From Ciona intestinalis (taxonomy: Eukaryota > Chordata > Ascidiacea > Phlebobranchia > Cionidae), in contig NC_020174.2 of the NCBI RefSeq assembly GCF_000224145.3, positions 4,779,026-4,843,025 of the forward strand: DNA of 64,000 bases, read 5' to 3'. The translations under genes were made by a program, and so were the position numbers. Positions 1 to 12,358 of the stretch are shown here, piece after piece (position 1 is the stretch's first letter; every line of letters begins with the position of its first letter). Under the pieces are notes generated by a model. It was given only the letters and a program-made list of their open reading frames with translations. It did not search any database and was not told where the DNA came from.

Positions 1-1
1 A

Positions 2-3000
2 ATGATCGTCCTTATACCACCTGAGGAATTGATCTCTCGCCAAGCAGAGTTTCTTCGGTTTATTGGAACTGTGCTTCACTCTGTTGTTGAGTTTAAACTA
101 ACAACATCAGGACAACCTTATATTGAAGCAATATCTTCACAGGTATCATGGGATAATGGATCACATATTTATATTTTTTTGAGATAATGGTAAATTTAAT
201 TGAAAATTCTAGTTGTAATGAAATGTCAGTAACTGCAATTACAATAGATTTAATTCTTTTTATCTAAATACTGTTAAAAATGTGTTTTTTTATACAAAGT
301 GCAAACTGTAGTGAAACCGATGCCCTAAATATTTTCTTTATTGTTTGAAATATGGCTGATATGGTAAACAAAATATTTATACAATAACAGTTAATAATAA
401 CATTCACGCATTTAAGTAACAACCTTGTTATAAACAACAGTTATCACGAAAGAAAAGATCGGTAATATCTTCGCTTGGTTGGGAGAAGTTTGTCGGATAT
501 GATTCATCCATTTATCATAACAAGACACACACTCGATTACGAAGAGCTTCAAACACTTTCTTCTCTAAGGTAGGGAGTGTAATGGGTGCTATATTTAATT
601 GTTTGGTATTTTTTGTGAATATCACTTAAATTAAATTTTTGCAGTTTTAATGTAATTTTCTGTAGTATTGTAGTATCTATTCTATTATAAGCTGTTGGGG
701 TAATGGGACAATTCTGGGTCATCCAACCAAGGACCTCACCCATATAGAATAAGAAAGTAAATTAGTTTATATATATAGCTGCGGCCTGGATTGAATGCCA
801 TATTTTAACCTCAACCCACATTATGAATCTAACACTAAATAAGTGGTTTTCTATGCTAACCTATCCAAACCTTCCACTTCCAGGCTCACTTATTGGTAAA
901 CAGCCAGAAATGCAAGCAAACATCATCTGAATGCATTGATACGACTGACAACGCAGCTTCTGTGATATCAGCGCGTGCAAGCACAGGAACGTTGGAAGCC
1001 GAGTTTCCCATCAATACTGTAGCCAGCACTACCAACCCAACCCCCCCACCACAGGATTATACATACATAGTTGGGGCAGCAGGTAATTTCATTCACCTAT
1101 GGATTTTTATTCACCTAATAAAATGTTTTATTGATCCGTTTGATTTTTTTTTATTTATTTAAGGAAGAAATCATTAAATTACTGCCATTTTTTATTGTTT
1201 AGCAATACAGGATTTCGCACATAATATAAAAATAATAAATTAAATTGTTTTTTTAATGTTTCCTTTTGGTTCATAATATAATAAACCTGTGATAACTTTA
1301 GGAGGAGTGGTTCTCGTGATCGTGATCATTGGTGTTCTGACGCACCGCAAGCGAAAGCGTGAGACAAGTACATTATGGGCACCCGAAGGTTTCAATGTTA
1401 CCAAGAAACAAAGGAGAGAACCCATCGGACAAGATGACTTGAATGTGAGTGATAAAATCAAGTGTCGTTGCTGTCCGGCTTTTTTTGATAAATCACTCAC
1501 TTTTGAAACTGCTCTTTTTGTATAAAATTAATCTTAATTTCTGTTTAAAGCTATTTTTTACTATAAAAATTACAGCTCCCTTATATGGCACAATTTTTGT
1601 TTCAAATGTTTTGGTTCAAAACTGAAACCTTTAGCATTCTATTTACTTCATTTATAATTTCATCACCATCTCCAGGGTTTAAACGGCAGCATCCACCCCG
1701 GCGAGCTTACCCAGCTTGATACAGCAGGAACCCCGTTTTTAAATCGATGGGAAAACACCTCGTTGCCCCAGAAATCCAACCACTACCATGTACAATACAC
1801 ACCAGAGAATATTACATTTCTTCCTGTAAGTATTGAAATAAGTTTAAATTATAAAAATTTTGTCACAATAATTAAAGTTAAACATTAAAAAAGAAAATAT
1901 TTAATCATGCAAAAATTTAAAAACAGGTTACTTCTCTTTAATCTCATGTTAGCAGTTATAGATTTTAACATCAGTTTGAGATTTAACTACTTGAGATGCA
2001 GTTTTAATTTCTTACATGAATTCATTTATTAAAACGCAAAAAAACTTGAAATATTTTATGTTTATTTACCCCCAGAACAACGGCACTGTGCCACGCTCAC
2101 AAATGTCGAGCTCGGCGCAAAAATCGTCGAGTCGCGACGACATGGAACCCACCGACAATCGCAAGTGGACGCCACAACATCTGGAAGCTGCGGATTTATC
2201 ACGAGCGGGGTCCGCTTGTACCCCCGTTACCGACCTCACCCCACCCCCGCATATAGATGTGGATGAAGATGATGTTAACGCACGCGGTCCAGGTATGTAG
2301 GGGGTTATGTTTATGGGGGTTGTGTTTATGTTGTTAATTATAATCCTAGTGCAGACTATGTTAATGCTTGTAGTCCAGGTAAGGAATTGTCGTCATGGAA
2401 CCATTTACAAAGATTTAATTTATTCTGAAAAATTAATTATTTCCTAACAAACCCTCTATACATTATAATAGATGGAGTAACTCCATTGATGGTTGCCTCC
2501 ATACGTGGTGGAGGGGTTGACCATGGTATTAGTGACGATGAATCCCAACATAGTGGTGATGCTGGTATAAGCGGTGAAGGAAGCGATTCCATGATTGCTG
2601 GTCTTCTACTGCAAGGAGCATCATTGAGCGCCCAAACAGATAGATCTGGTAAGTTGGAACAAAAATATGTTTTTTTTATTTAAATTTTTTTTTAATTTCA
2701 ATACTTTTTAGGTGTAATTGTATTTATTTATGTTTAAATTTTTTATTTTTGAAAATTTTGTTTCTGTAATTTTTTTTCAATTTAAAAATTGATAACATCA
2801 CAGGTGAAACTGCATTGCACTTGGCTGCGCGTTACGCACGAGCGGATGCAGCGAAACGACTCCTTGATGCAGGAGCGGATGCAAATATGAAGGACCACAG
2901 TGGGAGGACTCCTCTTCATTCTGCTGTGGCTGCCGACGCACAAGGAGTCTTCCAAATATTACTCAGGAACAGAGCAACAGACCTTGATGCAAGGTTGGTG

Positions 3001-6000
3001 TTTGATTCTTAACTTTATAGGTAGTGGCGCAGCCAGGGGAGGGTTTTAGGGTCACAACACCACTACAAAAAAGGAAATCGAAATTCTAAAAGAATTTAAA
3101 ACAAAACTGTTGGTTTAAAGCCCCAATTAAAATCTATACAATATATTACCACAACAATCAAACTACTCACAACGTGTGAATGAAACATGCTCCATGTGTG
3201 ACTAGTTTGCTCTGCCAGGAACATTATGCACTTAACGCACCAAGTAAAATATATTTCTAATTATCCAGAACAAACGATGGAACGACACCCATGATATTGG
3301 CATCTAGATTAGCAGTTGAAGGAATGGTGGAAGAATTGATAAGTGCTAATGCTGATGTTAATGCCGTGGATGATCATGGTATGTATTATATTATATATGC
3401 TGTAATATGTAATATGTATGCTGGTATGCTGTATATGGTGTAGGACTTTGTATTATAGTGTTATAATACAATGTGTTTTGCAATAAATCAAGGTAACTCG
3501 TTTTCATTTGTTTTTAACTTACCGTTTTATTATATATGGCCCAATGTAGGTAAGATTCTACATTCAAGCCATATCATATTCGAGGAATTTAAGCTAAAGT
3601 TGACCCATTACCGAAAATGGAAGTAAAATTATTTACCTATTACTATATAAGGCAGTTATGATCTGGCTAATGATAAAAAAATCTTTAAATTTTAATTTCT
3701 TCTCCAGGCAAATCTGCTCTCCACTGGGCTGCAGCGGTGAACAACGTGGATGCGGTTTCCACGCTCTTGAGAGCTGGATGTAACAGGGATGCTCAAACTG
3801 AGCGCGAGGAGACTCCTCTCTTTCTTGCAGCAAAGGAGGGAAGTTACGAAGCCATTCGTATTTTACTCGATCATTACGCTAACAGGGATATAACGGACCA
3901 TATGGATAGGTAAGACGGGGTTCAATGTGTTTATGTCTGATATATGTAACTTATTTATCCACGCTTGGAGGGAAAACCGCAGATGTTATAAGGCTAGTGT
4001 TCTGGTTCATACACCAAGTCCCTGCTTACAAGTTACCATCTATATGTATTTGTGTCACACAATTTGTGTGTTACTAGATCATATAGATAGATAAAGCATG
4101 GGGTTCAACAGTTTTATAAATGAATGTAACAGGAAACCCGAGGTTTAGGCCGGAATTAGTTACCACAAAGTTTTGACCACGAAGTCTTAAAATTTAGCGT
4201 ATTTTATTACACTTATATAAAACCCTAATATTCACTTAGAAAACAATGATGTTGCCACAGGTTACCCCGTGACATTGCACAAGAACGCCTCCATACAGAT
4301 ATCGTTCAACTACTTGATGAATATAACCTTGTGCGAAGCCCACCACTGCCGGCCAATCACATGACGTCACACATGAACGGACATGCGATGATGTCACGTG
4401 ACCCTTACCTCACTTCACAGATGAAACAACATACAAGTAAGATGCTTGTAAATATATATGAGTCACTGTGAGAAGTGAGATATATAGGTATTGGTGTACC
4501 TTGTATAGATTTTTTAAATAAAAACAGAGAAAAGGTAATAATATATAATTTTTATTAAAATTTTTATTTTAATTTCTAGCGGGCAAGAAACCTCGTCGTC
4601 AATCAAATCGTGCGGATGGTAAACCTTCTCGGAGGGTAAAGAAGACCCCTACAAGCTCTCAAGGCCCCCCATCATCTGTTACCACTGCCGATAGCATCAC
4701 CCCTGTAATTGACCCCACCCCAAATATGGCAATTCACCCCGGGATCACCCACGTGGGTGAAAGCACCCTCTCACCCGGCAACAACTCCCTGCCTTCACCC
4801 GCTACCACGTATAGCACCGACTCCACCCTGTCACCCCCGTCTTCCATGGGCCCCCCATCGAACGGGACGTACCACCCCCACCTACACCCCCACCAACAAG
4901 GGGTTCCGCACCAGTTCAGGTACAACAATTACTTTTTTGGTTGCCACCAATCTATATCCTCAGTGATGATGTACACGACACGAGAACGTCTGCCCTCTAT
5001 AACGTTATCCAAGCTCAATCCTTTCACGATCATGTGAGACACTCATAACGATGAATGCTGTCACGTGAATCCATGCCAAATCAGTTTATTTTTTTATGTT
5101 TGAAATGATTATAGGTGGCTTTTGGGTTGATTTATATTACAAAGCAAGCACAATTAAACATTATTTAAAAAATCCTAATTTCATTTTAATTTCCAAAATT
5201 TATTATTTTTTTTTTTTTATTACTTATTGTTTCTATAATATGATTTCTATGACAGCAACATGGAAGAGCGAATGATGTCAACGCTCAACTACCGGGGAAC
5301 CCCCCCACGCCTCTCACACCCCCTACCGCACGGTGGGGCACCAGGGTTATACCCCGCACGATCACACGGACACCTTGCAGGCACCCACACTGGCCTCGGG
5401 TTCTCACTTGGCCAAATACCCAACGGACAGGTATTATATATTCATGTTTTAAGTATTTTCTTAACACCATAAAGAAGTATCGACTTTTAAACAAATTGTT
5501 TTTTAATTTTTTATAATTGTTTTTTTTATTAATTTTTACAACTTTTCAAAAGGTCCCACAAGAGTGGATACAACGCAATGAAAGAATTCAACAACAGAAT
5601 CAACAAAATCAACAGGTAACAACAATTATATATATGAATGAATGTAATTAATTTATTTTTATCGTGGCATGGTGGGGAAACAACATTGATTATAATATGG
5701 GTGTTCTGTTTCATACACCTCGTGCCAACTTGGACAACCAATCAGTGACCATTTGGTACCGTCGAACTTTTTAAAATAACCAATCACATCCCCCCTCAGA
5801 TGTACAACGCAGTGATCAGCCAATCAGGCGTCCACCACCCGTCACAGTTCGCCGCATATCGTGCCCTTGGTTTCCCCGAGCAACAACATAACAGGGTGGA
5901 TAGCGCCTCTAGTGACCAAAGAAGGTAAGTCACGTTTTTCATAGTTTTAACATAGTTTGACTTTTGCGTCAATTTTTGCCTTTTATTCAAATCTTTACCT

Positions 6001-7063
6001 GAAAAAAAAAACTTTTCTACATGATGTACTCATGAATAAATCAGAAAATAATTAATGTTTATCAAAACTATTGAAATACATATTTATTAAAGCTTATACT
6101 CTTATTAAAAACTACAAATATAAATTTCCATTTACTTACCAAGTTAAATATTTCTAGATATTCTGAAGTGATATACGGCAAAGGGTTGCCTATATACAGT
6201 CTACCACACACCCAACCCCAGCTAGGCTACACCACTATACAGGGCGTACCACACCAACACCCAGTAAGCTCTGCAGGACAGACACCTCCAGTGCAAACTG
6301 TAAGCCTTATCATTTTTATTCTTGTTTTTTTTTACTCTTTTTTACTTGTCACATTATTTAAGACCAAGTGCTATGAATTACTATAGGAGTTATATTTGGC
6401 CTAAATTGCCATGACGTGCTTCGCTGTTCAACCTCATTTATAAATAATAAGACAAAAAGATATCATCATTATAATCTTCCAATCCACCACAGGGCACAGT
6501 TATAGCACCACATAGTTACACCAATGTATTGGAGAAATATCCGACCCCCCCATCTGCGCATACGATGTCTCCTTCATCTGGATCGGAGAACCTTTCACCC
6601 CCTGGACCATTACCCCCTGCCCCCAAGCATTTGGTGGTAAGTATCCATGTATATATGTGTGTGTGTTTTTATTTTGATACAAATCTTTTTTTAAACTTTC
6701 ATTTCTAAAAACAAGTTTTCAATGTAAAGTTTCAAATTGGAGTGTTACCTTTTTAAACGGCTTATAAACGTAGTTCTTTTTAGTGCCTTTTTGTAAAATT
6801 AAAAAAACAATTATAAGGTTTTTCATCACAACCCCTTCCCCTTACAGCACGATCTCTCATACGAAACCCCCAGCCCCGATTCTCCCGACCCATGGTCCAG
6901 CTCTTCACCCAGCAACTCAGACTGGTCTGAGGGTATCCGTAGCCCCCCAGGCCCCATGCAGGGTCACCACCATCATGCCCCACAACCACAGCACCAGAGA
7001 ATGCGAGTTTACCCACCACAGAACACCGGGGCTGCGATCGCCGGCAAAATGGGGGTAGCTTAA
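2..7063 (+). CDS. Notch: Notch receptor, C-terminal 1012 residues (5' part lies outside the window)
   Basis: Single-pass receptor and transcriptional co-activator of the Notch pathway. Eighteen phase-consistent exons: 2-142, 441-569, 884-1082, 1302-1444, 1676-1825, 2076-2292, 2472-2648, 2804-2993, 3269-3378, 3708-3909, 4261-4436, 4580-4919, 5256-5430, 5553-5615, 5800-5924, 6158-6299, 6493-6636, 6848-7063. In order these encode: NOD domain (LIPPEEL); furin-type S1 sites RKKR and RLRR; NODP with a conserved Cys pair; the transmembrane helix, ending in a Gly-Val S3-like position just before HRKRKR; the RAM motif LWAPEGF; the basic KKQRREP; about seven ankyrin repeats in exons 7-11 (DGVTPLM to [11 protein letters not shown]); a Pro/Ser/His-rich tail with a small Gln-rich stretch (exon 14); and a PEST region with [15 protein letters not shown] and DWSEG. 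TPSPD resembles the FBXW7 degron. EGF and LNR repeats must lie upstream of the window. Identity is firm from collinear match to vertebrate Notch1. Confidence 0.97.
675..765. repeat. Interspersed repeat family B (copy in a Notch intron)
   Basis: The hallmark is GTTGGGGTAATGGGACAA followed, after a variable 'aaatcccag' part, by AAGGACCTCACCCATATAG. Close relatives recur throughout the window in introns of unrelated genes, so this is a mobile repeat and not Notch sequence. Boundaries are approximate. Confidence 0.6.
3940..4065 (+). repeat. Interspersed repeat family A (diverged copy, Notch intron)
   Basis: Contains the order typical of family A: ATGTAACTTATTTATCC, then GTGTTCTGGTTCATACACC, then CTTACAAGTTACCATC. 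It lies in the intron between Notch exons 3708-3909 and 4261-4436. Boundaries are approximate. Confidence 0.6.
5634..5735 (+). repeat. Interspersed repeat family A (partial copy, Notch intron)
   Basis: GAATGAATGTAAT...ATTTTTATCG, a GTGGGGAAACAACA core, then GGGTGTTCTGTTTCATACAC and CTCGTGCC. The 3' half with the TATGTAACTTTG block is missing. Confidence 0.6.
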
Positions 7064-8090
7064 CCCATTATAGGGTGTTCCCCATTTACCCACGTTCGCT
7101 ACCGCAATACAACATTGTATAGACTAGAGATGTTTAAACTTTTTGCATTTTTTTACGTGAACACTTTGTTTTCAGTTCATTCCTCTCGAACCTGTGCCTT
7201 TTGCCAAAAACCAGTTAAGCGATCAAATAATTAACGGACCAATTTATAAATGAAATTTTTTTAATAATATAAAGTCAGCACTTATTTATTATTTCAACCA
7301 GGTCCAACTTTTATGACAAAACCTTTTTACTGCTTAATTTTTAAAAAGCATTGTGAATTTGCAAGCCAAATATAGCCCTTTCTTATACAACGTAATTTCT
7401 AATTTTTTTTGATAAAATTTTTTAAAATTTTAGAATTCGCTAGTTTTATATTTCTTTCTGTGTTATGTACAAACACATGTTGTCGTAAACACTTGGTTAC
7501 AAATGTGGTTCTGGACATGGTTATCAAACACAGCTGATTTTTCACAACGGTTCAGCACAGCTGCTATTACACAACACATATGAAGCCGACTTTTTGAGAT
7601 TTTTATAACTTGTTTTTTCCTTCTTCAAATCGTGTCTATGTCTTTCTTGTTTTATTTACACCGTTATTATCACTAATACTTGCGCCAAACATGAGGTGTA
7701 TACTATTTTTGGTGCTTGAGAACCCGTTTTTTTGTTGTACCAATGTTTTTAGAAGAAATAATGAAGTTTTCCCAATGAAGCCCAATTTTGCCGACTTCCA
7801 TTTTAAATGTTGTTTACGGCAATGAAGTATTACCAGGTTCTTTATATTTTCCTGTTGTTTTTCTCGCAATTGAAGTACCTATGTAAATTCGCTGTAAATT
7901 CGCCAGGTGCTTTGTCTTCCGCTATTTTCACTCATATTAGTGCGTTCGTGCGACAAAACGAGCCAGTTTGCGCTTGAACCGGTGTCAACGCAACTTGTCT
8001 CGTTTTAGCTTACCTATATGATATCATGAACATGTGTGTTAACATTGTACCGGAAATAAATGCACCACGTACAAAAGTAATGTTGTTATT
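7064..8090 (+). terminator. Notch: Notch 3' UTR and poly(A) signal
   Basis: AT-rich sequence after the Notch TAA stop, with no exon-like ORF. A canonical AATAAA lies at 8055-8060 and probably marks the 3' end, giving a UTR of about 1 kb. The exact cleavage site is not visible. Confidence 0.6.
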
Positions 8091-8990
8091 ATTCATTTTA
8101 CAGTCAGGGGGTTTAAGGATTTCTAGCCTACAATGACTAAATGTAAATTATTTATCCTCGGGAGGCGGGGCAACGACAGTCGTTATTATACATTAACATC
8201 TCTCTTATTCCTTACACCATTGGTCGCGTAGTATAAACATAATAACGAAATAAAAAGGGTATTTTTTACAAACGTGTTAAATACGATTTTACTACAAATG
8301 GGTGGTAGGCGTACCTTTAGATCACATTAAGCATCTCTTCATATACAAATGTTTGTTTCGTTGGTATGGCCATTTAAGTAAGACACATTATACGTGTACT
8401 TAAGACGTGTTACCTGCACCTGGCCTACACTACCCGTTATTCTAGGCTATTGGTTAACAGTAATGCACTAGCGCATTATGATACATCAAAGTGGTATAAA
8501 ATATGCATTAACACAAAGTTCATGACCTCCTTTTTTACACTATTAATAAACTTTAATGTTATAAATATATGTTTGCTTGTATAGTTTTGTAACTTATGTT
8601 TTATAGAGTCAATATACGCCCATTACATCAGTGTAGGATATTGTCACGTGTTGTTTATTGTAAGTTCACAAGTCGCAGGAATTCGGTCAAAATAATTATT
8701 GCTGTAATCTTCGCGGTCCGCTGTTACTATAAATAGATTTCAGTGTTACCTGATGTTACGTTACTGCTTATCAATTCCTATCACCAAACTCGTTTTATAT
8801 AAAGGAAACACTGGGCGTTTTTAATCACACGAAATTCTTTCAGTAATTTTCGTCGCAAATTCCGGCGTCCTTCCCAGCTATTCACGTGATAAGCACGTTT
8901 TCATTTTCTACACGCGGGTTTGAGGCTCGGTTTGTTCATTTGGTTTGGAACTTTTAGGGGCAAGTGCGAAGCAGTTAGAAGTTATATTGT
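8091..8990. other. Intergenic, no gene seen
   Basis: AT-rich DNA without convincing exons. A short family A fragment sits at about 8148-8190 (TATTTATCCTC with GGGGCAACGACAGTCGTTAT). Confidence 0.5.
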
Positions 8991-9157
8991 AGTTAAGTGA
9001 GGGCAGCTAAGATTTCAGAGTTTGTTTTAGTATTTAACATACAATTTATGAAAAATATTAATATTTAACATTTGATTTACAGCTGGCTAATTTGAAAATA
9101 AATTCTTTAAAACTTTGAATTAATTGAATCTACACTGAAGCAATACAGACCGAAGTC

Positions 9158-10800
9158 TTGTGCTCAAATCACTTCAATGTTATCTCGCTCACGAATGAAG
9201 ATGCCTTGAGTGACAGTCCCCAATGCGGCTTTGGATTGGCAACGTTAAAAGTGAGTTTGTATCTTTATTATAGAACCAAGTGTTCCGTCTTTATCGCTGC
9301 TTTTAAATTAAACTTCCTATTTGCTCGTAGCTCATCTTTTTAATATGTTAGCATTTTTACACATTATAAGCTAGATGAAATGATACGACTTCCTAGTAAA
9401 GCAAAACCAAAAGCAAAACCGAAATTGTTATTACAGCATTCCAACATACAAGGAGAAAGATATAACAACTCCGAAACGACATATCTACAAGTTCGTTACC
9501 GCACAGTTGACCTGCGAAACCGGTAAGCGTAAATATATTTTGGCAACCGCATTTCGATCCCATGCCTCTGCCTTGTGATAACCATTGTAGGTAACAGTGT
9601 ACATTTAATTGTATTAACGTTAGTTTTACTGTTACAGCGTTATGTTCGAAGCAGGATCATCTTGAAGTGCTCCATAGAACCAACGCATGTGATCCGTGTT
9701 GAGCGGGTAAGTAAATTATACTCGCAAAAAAATCTTTTATCGATTATACTATAGTTATCTAGATGTGACCATAATATATTTGTGGTCTGTCGTTTACTTG
9801 ACAAAATAGCGCGTACATAAAGTGCAACTCTGCTTGCCATATACATAACTTAACATTTTGTATTTAAACTAATCATTGTTTTAACATTACTTATGCAGAC
9901 ATACGCCATCTACTCCGAGCTATATACGAGTATGCTGGTACAAAGCTGTCTTCGTGAACCGTTGATAATATCAACGTTGATAATATCTCGGTAAGTTTAA
10001 TGTCTCAACTATAACTGTTGCATTCGTCGTCGTCCATTCGTGTTGGGTTTAAATAATATGTTTATCCTCGGTAAATACTGTGGGGTAAGATGGATACCGT
10101 AGGCACAAATATCCCAGGTTTCCTGATCGTGTTTTTAACAATTAACAACGCTATTTTGGAGTTGTTGGAGTTGTGAGGATATGGTTATATAGTTCTCTAA
10201 ATATTCTTTGTTTACTGCACAAAACCTGATAATAAAATAAAAAAACAGGGGCCGTCAAAACAGGGGCCGTCTTACCCCAATCTACTATAGTACTAAATAC
10301 TAAAATTCTCTCCATTTATTTTTAACTTTATATTTTACGTCACAGGTATGACGTCATGGTACGTATGACGTCGCTTATAGCTGGTTCTATGAGCAAATAA
10401 TGATTAAGAATATTACGCGAAACGAAAGAATTACCGAAGGAAGAAAATACGAAGGTATATGCTCCGTTGTTTTACGAAGTTAACTTTTATCTCACAAGTT
10501 TAGAATCTTTAAACGTTAAATGAATGTAAAGTAAAGGTCGCAAATTTTACTGTTACAGTGCATATGTGTTTTTTTTTGTTTTTGGTGTACTAAGTATTAA
10601 ACATGAAAATATTATGGGATTTTGACGTTTTAATACTTTCACAGAAAAGAGACCAAGATGGAATAGAAAGATTAAGACCGAAGATGGAGCCATAGCATAC
10701 CCAGACTAAGATTTATTCTTAGTCGATGTAAATACTAACTTATGTGAGCTGTAGCATAAAAAGTCCCTTATATTTTATTGAATGCATTGAAAAATTAAAA
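9158..10800 (+). ncRNA. Candidate spliced transcript, probably non-coding
   Basis: Six consecutive segments are each bounded by AG and GT in splice-like context: up to 9250 (AAAA|GTGAGT), 9437-9522, 9638-9706, 9899-9990, 10346-10454, and 10645 onwards. ATTAAA near 10791 could serve as a poly(A) signal. The first two segments stay open in one frame (ending ...VRYRTVDLRNR), but the third closes that frame after nine codons. No alternative frame runs through all segments, so no protein is proposed. A MITE-like element sits in the intron at 10075-10290. No expression evidence is available from sequence, and the 5' end is unknown. Confidence 0.3.
10075..10290. mobile_element. MITE-like element, family C
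   Basis: Starts TACTGTGGGGTAAGATGG and ends with the imperfect inverse GTCTTACCCCAATCTACTA, which is a terminal inverted repeat. The interior carries GTTTTTAACAATTAACAACG and TAAATATTCTTTGTTTACT, which recur in other copies in this window. A short GGGGCCGTCAAAACAG duplication lies near the right end. No transposase ORF is present, so it is non-autonomous. Confidence 0.65.
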
Positions 10801-10810
10801 TTGAATGTGT

Positions 10811-11361
10811 ATGTGGTACACGGTGTGTGGTGTGGGGTGGGGAAGTATACGGAGATCAGAAGATTAAAAGTCCTCCTTTGTACACGTTGGTAATGTAACG
10901 TGGTTAGGAATCTTGGGTTTTATTTCTCCATGTGTGTGTGTATGTATGTGTGTGCAAACAACCTGCATAAGAACGGTGCGCGCAGGTCAGAATTCTCCAA
11001 CTTTAAACCCATACTCCTGGTGTCACTTATGAGCAAGGCCGAACAGTCGGCATCAGATAGATAGAAGTGACATCGCTATAACTAGGGATCGCTGTTAGGA
11101 AGTTTAAGTTAGAACTGGGACACTGCACCGGGCCGACACAACACGTGTCATTGCACCCAGGCCTATACAGCAGACCGTCCTGGTTTGCGTAAACCCTTAC
11201 ACGCCGGTTGGTTAAAAGTCCGGTCAGCGAAAGCTGGTGGGTTCCAACTGCAAAACAATTAGGCGCCAAACCTGCGACTAGGGTAGGATTAATAAAATTA
11301 CTAAAAATGTTAGCCCCCTGTTAGGTCCCCATTAAAAACACTAAACAATATTTTTTTTCAG
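10811..11361. other. Intergenic, GT-rich patches, no gene seen
   Basis: Contains short TGTG-rich runs (about 10805-10855 and 10930-10955) and otherwise nothing I can assign. A minus-strand ORF at 11027-11269 has no recognisable features. Confidence 0.4.
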
Positions 11362-11499
11362 GTGTCCGTTTATGTTGTCATTCCTTTTTGAATCGACAAC
11401 AAGCGCAAAAATGCGACGCAAACTCGACGCTGTTGCGGCGGATAAAGTGATTCCGAAGATCACTCGGTTCGATCAATCTTGCGTTAAAGCAAGATAGTT
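11362..11499 (+). CDS. Possible orphan terminal exon, unrecognised
   Basis: A polypyrimidine tract and TTTTTTTTCAG acceptor at 11352-11361 precede an open frame ending in TAG. It reads CPFMLSFLFESTTSAKMRRK at its start and ends KITRFDQSCVKAR. Codon use is less AT-rich than the surroundings. I found no partner exon and no homology, so this may be chance. Confidence 0.2.
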
Positions 11500-12358
11500 A
11501 GCTCCCAAATCCGTTCTTATGCAGTTCCCCCACTTAAACAACTAGTTATTGCGACGCAACGGTTTACGGCGGCGAAATAAACGCGGTTCCTAATATTTAT
11601 ATTTACTATTATTGTATTGGCCCATAGAGAATGCTGTTGGTATGCTTATCGTATGGGGTGGGGTATGGTGGTGTTGGGGGATTGTGGTGTTTATGTATTG
11701 ATACACACTTACACTACACACGAAGTGAACTGTAATATTCTGATAAATCCATGGTGAGGGCTTTTCAATGATGTCACTGTAGTGACGTCACCCTCGGAGT
11801 TTATTACATTGTTATGACAAAAATATGGCCGAATTTTAATACAGATTGCTTTATGTTTTTTTATTATTAAAAATAAGTGATACTTGAATGTGTATATTAT
11901 GGGCTAAACGTCTCCCTAACTTGTTTGCAATTATAAATAGGTGATAATACAAAAACCAAACCTATGTCACGTCTATATTGTCTAACTTGATGTTTGGTTC
12001 TTTAAACGGGTTTGTCATTGCGGCGGATAAGAGGCTTGCATGTGGTGTTGGACGTTTTTGCATACATGATGTGCGTATTATTTCTCAATCATTGGCAATT
12101 TTGCTTCTTTTGCGTTCGGTACCGGTTTTCACGTGAATTTTTTTACTCGCTGGCGTTTTTTTTATTTCTTTTCTTTTATTTTACGTTACGCGGTTTATTT
12201 TACGTTGCGCGGAGCTCTGTTTTTGTTTCCGTTTTTAATTTTTATACGCAAAAATTGCCAATGAAGGAGAATTGATGTCGTACAGATGTTATGCGTGTTC
12301 ATCTCTATGCAACCTCTACTCCAATGATGTGGCAGTCACCCTTGGGTCTATCATTGGG
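11500..12358. other. Intergenic, no gene seen
   Basis: AT-rich with a CRE-like TGACGTCA near 11783. The ORF at 12012-12275 is very Phe-rich and looks like translated low-complexity DNA, so I do not call it. Confidence 0.4.

Noticed and set aside
10346-10375. Repeated TGACGTC motifs as a promoter
   Set aside because: They lie inside a candidate exon of the possible non-coding transcript and near a MITE. There is no gene start nearby to assign them to.
12012-12275. 87-codon plus-strand ORF
   Set aside because: Extremely Phe-rich because of T-rich DNA, with no splice context or family resemblance.
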